The position numbers and the translations under genes are program-made. A stretch of DNA of 64,000 nt, taken from NCBI RefSeq assembly GCF_004054195.1, contig NZ_SBIW01000011.1:1-64000 (forward strand), written 5' to 3'. The notes under the pieces were generated by a model. That model saw only the letters and a program-made list of their open reading frames with translations. It did not search any database and was not told where the DNA came from. Shown piece by piece: positions 61,664 through 64,000 of the stretch (positions are counted from its first letter, which is position 1; each line of letters opens with the position of its first letter). The stretch is from Mucilaginibacter gilvus. GTDB taxonomy: Bacteria > Bacteroidota > Bacteroidia > Sphingobacteriales > Sphingobacteriaceae.

Positions 61664-61993
61664 ATGAGATCCATAGCTGTTTTTCTTATCCTGAATATTT
61701 TGCTGTTATCCTCCATGACGGGTATGGCGAATATTCATCATGTAAAAGCAGATTGCTGTGTAGCAAAAATGCACAAGGATTGCTGTAGACACCAAAAGCA
61801 AGAAACAAAAGATGATTGTGCCAAAGGCAATTGCAATGCCATGTTGTCTTGCGGAACATGTGGTTTTATCTTAACTACCCCGATTTCCTATTTACCTGCG
61901 GTTATTGATCTTTATCAGCAAGCTGCCTACCCTTTTAAAGCTGGTGCATTATCAGATTATCACGATAACGGCTGGAACCCTCCGAAAGTTTAA
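61664..61993 (+). CDS. small exported Cys-rich protein, HYC_CC_PP-like
   Basis: A 109-residue protein with a signal segment (MRSIAVFLILNILLLSSMTGMAN). Then follow IHHVKADCCVAKMHKDCC, RHQKQETKDDCAKGNC and LSCGTCGF, nine or so cysteines with several histidines in 60 residues. The tail has NGWNPPKV, the PP mark. It is likely a periplasmic copper-binding protein. It follows copB by about 130 bases, with its own promoter possible. Confidence 0.65.
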   Translation: MRSIAVFLILNILLLSSMTGMANIHHVKADCCVAKMHKDCCRHQKQETKDDCAKGNCNAMLSCGTCGFILTTPISYLPAVIDLYQQAAYPFKAGALSDYHDNGWNPPKV

Positions 61994-62065
61994 TAATTCA
62001 ATTCTTGTCGCGGCCAGTCTATGACCGTATTATTCAATTAATTATTAATCTTTAAATTCAAGATC

Positions 62066-62260
62066 ATGAAAAAGTTCCTTTTCATCACTATGGTGATGTT
62101 ATTATCCGCTATATCAATCACTTTTGCCAACACTCCATGTTGCAATAGTAAAATGAACCACTGTACAACCTGTGCAAAAAGCTGCGGGCCAAACTGCAGG
62201 GATTATTGCAGTAAGACCTGTAAGGCTTCAGGAGAATGTACGACTAAATGTAAGTTGTAA
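62066..62260 (+). CDS. exported cysteine-rich metallothionein-like peptide
   Basis: A 64-residue peptide with a signal (MKKFLFITMVMLLSAISITFA). The mature part of about 43 residues has 12 cysteines: CC at the start, then CTTC, CGPNC, YC, TC, ECTTKC. Cys makes up over a quarter of the mature peptide, with no His cluster and no aromatic core. The spacing (CxxC, CxxxC) is like metallothioneins but no family is matched. It is probably a periplasmic metal scavenger; a terminator hairpin follows directly (62267-62294), suggesting a short separate transcript. Confidence 0.7.
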   Translation: MKKFLFITMVMLLSAISITFANTPCCNSKMNHCTTCAKSCGPNCRDYCSKTCKASGECTTKCKL

Positions 62261-62266
62261 TATAAC

Positions 62267-62294
62267 AAGCCGCCTCTTTTAGGGGCGGCTTTAC
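62267..62294 (+). terminator. intrinsic terminator after the Cys-rich peptide gene
   Basis: AAGCCGCCTC (62267-62276), a TTTTA loop, then GGGGCGGCTT (62282-62291) form a 10-bp GC-rich stem with one G-T pair, followed by a short T run. It begins 6 bases after the stop codon. Confidence 0.75.
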
Positions 62295-62339
62295 AACAAC
62301 ATTGCCCTGTAGCACGTATAATTTTATTATCTTCGATTT

Positions 62340-62723
62340 GTGAAACGTACCACGCTCATCTTTTTAATTGCTGTTTATCTTATATCCTGTGTGGGTATTG
62401 GGGTTAACCGTTTTTATTGCTGTGGTAAACTGGCATCTGTTACCTTTACGTATGCTATGCAAGATAATAGCCCAAAGGAACCCGGTACAAAGGATAATTG
62501 CTGCAAACATGAAAAACTAAGTTTCAAAGTAAAGGACAGCCATTTTACCGTAGTTGCTGCTGCTTTGGATCACCCGGCACCCGCGCTGATCCCGTCATTA
62601 GTAATGCCGTACCCTTCACCGGCTTTAACTTATTTGCAAACGAAGATAATGTATAACGGTAATGCTCCCCCCGGACATTCCGATACACCTGCTTACACCT
62701 TAAACTGTACTTACAGGATCTGA
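62340..62723 (+). CDS. HYC_CC_PP family protein
   Basis: A 127-residue exported protein starting at GTG (MKRTTLIFLIAVYLISC). It is the clearest member here of the family with HYC, CC and PP marks: GIGVNRFYCCGK (about 20-31), TKDNCCKHEKLSF (about 50-62) and NAPPGHSDTP (about 108-118). The Cys/His pairs probably bind a metal ion in the periplasm. Family members are regularly placed just upstream of TonB receptors or CusA/CzcA efflux genes. It follows a terminator, so it probably starts a new transcript that includes the next two genes. Confidence 0.75.
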   Translation: MKRTTLIFLIAVYLISCVGIGVNRFYCCGKLASVTFTYAMQDNSPKEPGTKDNCCKHEKLSFKVKDSHFTVVAAALDHPAPALIPSLVMPYPSPALTYLQTKIMYNGNAPPGHSDTPAYTLNCTYRI

Positions 62724-62849
62724 TCCTGAGCTTTGCTATAGCCCTGCATTTCTGCATCCGGCTATACCTCCCTTGTAATTCATCTTAATTTATAATTCCA
62801 CGCACAGGCTCTGCCTTTGCTATTTATTCATTTTTCAATTTTCAAAATC

Positions 62850-63098
62850 ATGAAAAAAGTAACGCTGATGGCTATGGCCATACTGTTTTCTGCCGCAACC
62901 GTGTTCGCTGTCGACACCCACAATGGTAAAATGTCCGCCGACTCCACTAAAAAAGTAAAACCTGCAAAAGTACAATACACCTGTACCATGCATCCGGAAG
63001 TATTAAGCGACAAGCCGGGCAAATGCTCGAAATGTGGTATGGCCCTGGTTAAAAAGACCGATGCCAAAAAGAAACCCGCAGAAAAAATGAAGATGTAA
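62850..63098 (+). CDS. exported heavy-metal-binding domain protein
   Basis: From the ATG giving MKKVTLMAMAILFSAATVFAV (82 residues), chosen because it starts a signal peptide; an in-frame ATG 33 bases upstream is less plausible. The core is a heavy-metal-binding domain: YTCTMHPEVLSDKPGK followed by CSKCGMALV. The C-terminal tail is Lys-rich. The same domain is the N-terminal module of the multicopper oxidase at 55992. It lies 56 bases upstream of the CusA/CzcA-like pump and probably delivers metal to it. Confidence 0.85.
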   Translation: MKKVTLMAMAILFSAATVFAVDTHNGKMSADSTKKVKPAKVQYTCTMHPEVLSDKPGKCSKCGMALVKKTDAKKKPAEKMKM

Positions 63099-63154
63099 TT
63101 CCATTCAGCCGCTGTCTGTCAGTTGGCGGCCAGGGACTGATTAAAGCAATTAAG

Positions 63155-64000
63155 ATGATTAATCAACTTATTTCCCTGTCCTTAAAAAACAGGTATATCG
63201 TTCTGCTGATCGCAGTTGCCCTTTTCGGATGGGGAGCCTACGCGGTAAAGGAGAACCCGATCGATGCCATACCCGACCTTTCGGATAACCAAGTGATCGT
63301 TTTTACCGAATGGCAAGGGCGCAGTCCGCAGATCATGGAAGACCAGGTCACTTACCCGTTGGTGAGTAATTTGCAGGGCATCCCCAAAGTAAAAGCCATC
63401 CGGGCTACTTCCATGTTCGGAATGAGCTTTGTTTACATTGTTTTTGAAGATAAAGCCGATGTGTATTGGGCACGTAGCCGGGTATTGGAACGCCTGAACT
63501 ACGCACAGCGTATATTACCACAAGGCATCACGCCAACATTAGGCCCTGATGGTACGGGTGTCGGGCATATCTTATGGTACACGCTGGATGCGAAAGGGAT
63601 AGACCTCGGTGAACAACGTGCCTTACAGGACTGGTATGTGAAACTGGGCTTACAGACCGTTCCTGGGGTAAGTGAAGTTGCTTCTTTCGGCGGTTTTGAA
63701 AAACAATATCAGGTCAGCATTGATCCCCATAAACTTAACTATTATAACATCCCCTTATCGCAGGTACTCAAAGCGGTAAAAAGTAATAACAACGATGTTG
63801 GCGGCCGCAAGTTTGAAATGAACGGGACCGGTTATATCGTTCGCGGATTGGGTTATATTAAAACGCTATCCGACGTTGAAAATATCAGTGTGGGCGTGAT
63901 CAAAACTGTCCCTGTTAGGATAAAAGATATTGCCACTGTTCAAATGGGTGGTGATGAACGCCTGGGCATTTTTGATCAGAATGGCGAAGGCGAAGCCGTG
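63155..64000 (+). CDS. CusA/CzcA-type heavy-metal efflux RND pump, 5' part
   Basis: The gene starts at the ATG of MINQLISLSLKNRYIVLL and is open for 282 codons to the window end. It has the N-terminal helix (about 12-32), ENPIDAIPDLSDNQVIVFTEW and QGRSPQIMEDQVTYPLV (typical CusA/CzcA start), TSMFGMSFVYIVFED, and PTLGPDGTGVGHILWYTL. These belong to the porter domain of heavy-metal RND proteins, which pump periplasmic metal out through an outer-membrane channel. Whether it is Cu/Ag (CusA) or Co/Zn/Cd (CzcA) specific cannot be told from this part, though the context favours copper. Confidence 0.93.
   Translation, partial: MINQLISLSLKNRYIVLLIAVALFGWGAYAVKENPIDAIPDLSDNQVIVFTEWQGRSPQIMEDQVTYPLVSNLQGIPKVKAIRATSMFGMSFVYIVFEDKADVYWARSRVLERLNYAQRILPQGITPTLGPDGTGVGHILWYTLDAKGIDLGEQRALQDWYVKLGLQTVPGVSEVASFGGFEKQYQVSIDPHKLNYYNIPLSQVLKAVKSNNNDVGGRKFEMNGTGYIVRGLGYIKTLSDVENISVGVIKTVPVRIKDIATVQMGGDERLGIFDQNGEGEAV

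Overview
The window looks like a chromosomal accessory region of a Bacteroidota bacterium, most likely a Sphingobacteriaceae member close to Mucilaginibacter or Pedobacter. This rests on protein character: TonB-dependent receptor with a DUF4374-type lipoprotein, LytTR/LytS pair, HMA-AraC fusion, DUF3347 and HYC_CC_PP-type small proteins, a PRTRC cassette, Bacteroidota mobilization genes, and several TANNTTTG -7 boxes. No rRNA and no intact tRNA was seen.

Layout. (1) 1-7.1 kb, minus strand: an uptake/ABC operon reading right to left (small His/Cys exported protein, TonB receptor, DUF4374-like lipoprotein, two DUF3526-like permeases, ATPase). The ATPase is cut off by what looks like the end of an IS21-type element. 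(2) 7.3-13.25 kb: a mobilizable element with MobC, a MOBP-type relaxase, a membrane-protein ORF nested in the relaxase gene, an XRE regulator, a HEPN protein and a large serine recombinase whose 3' end runs through a tRNA-3'-end-like segment. A 30-bp near-identical palindromic site lies at the same distance upstream of both the mob genes and the recombinase genes. (3) 13.4-17 kb: LytS/LytTR pair and a secreted esterase-like protein. (4) 17.1-19.1 kb: a decayed group II intron inserted just past the esterase terminator.

(5) 19.8-33.9 kb: the most interesting region, a candidate ribosomal peptide (RiPP) export locus. It holds a 73-residue double-glycine-type precursor with six cysteines, a fusion of an apparently inactive C39-like domain with VKOR and thioredoxin-like domains, four glycosyltransferase-type proteins (GT8-, GT4-, GT61- and DUF6625-like), a C39-peptidase ABC exporter, an HlyD-type adaptor and a large MG2/plug-like outer-envelope protein. 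A very strong hairpin terminator follows the precursor gene. No lanthipeptide or radical-SAM enzyme is present, so the likely product is a disulfide-bonded, possibly glycosylated peptide.

(6) 33.9-39.9 kb: a truncated GHKL ATPase, then a PRTRC cassette (E, C, hypothetical, B, ThiF) without a recognisable ParB, led by a non-coding region with repeated hairpins. (7) 39.9-46.5 kb: mnmH-selD (tRNA 2-selenouridine), a methyltransferase, a rhodanese, an MFS exporter, a BNR-like protein and a TylF-like methyltransferase. (8) 46.6-64 kb: a long copper/heavy-metal resistance island with CopA, CopZ-like, HMA-AraC, DUF305, two DUF3347 proteins, a haem-binding-domain protein, a multicopper oxidase fused to a CopB-like barrel, a CPH-type CopB ATPase, a cysteine-rich exported peptide and a CusA/CzcA pump running off the end. 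A second TylF-like paralogue and a nuclease-like gene sit inside it.
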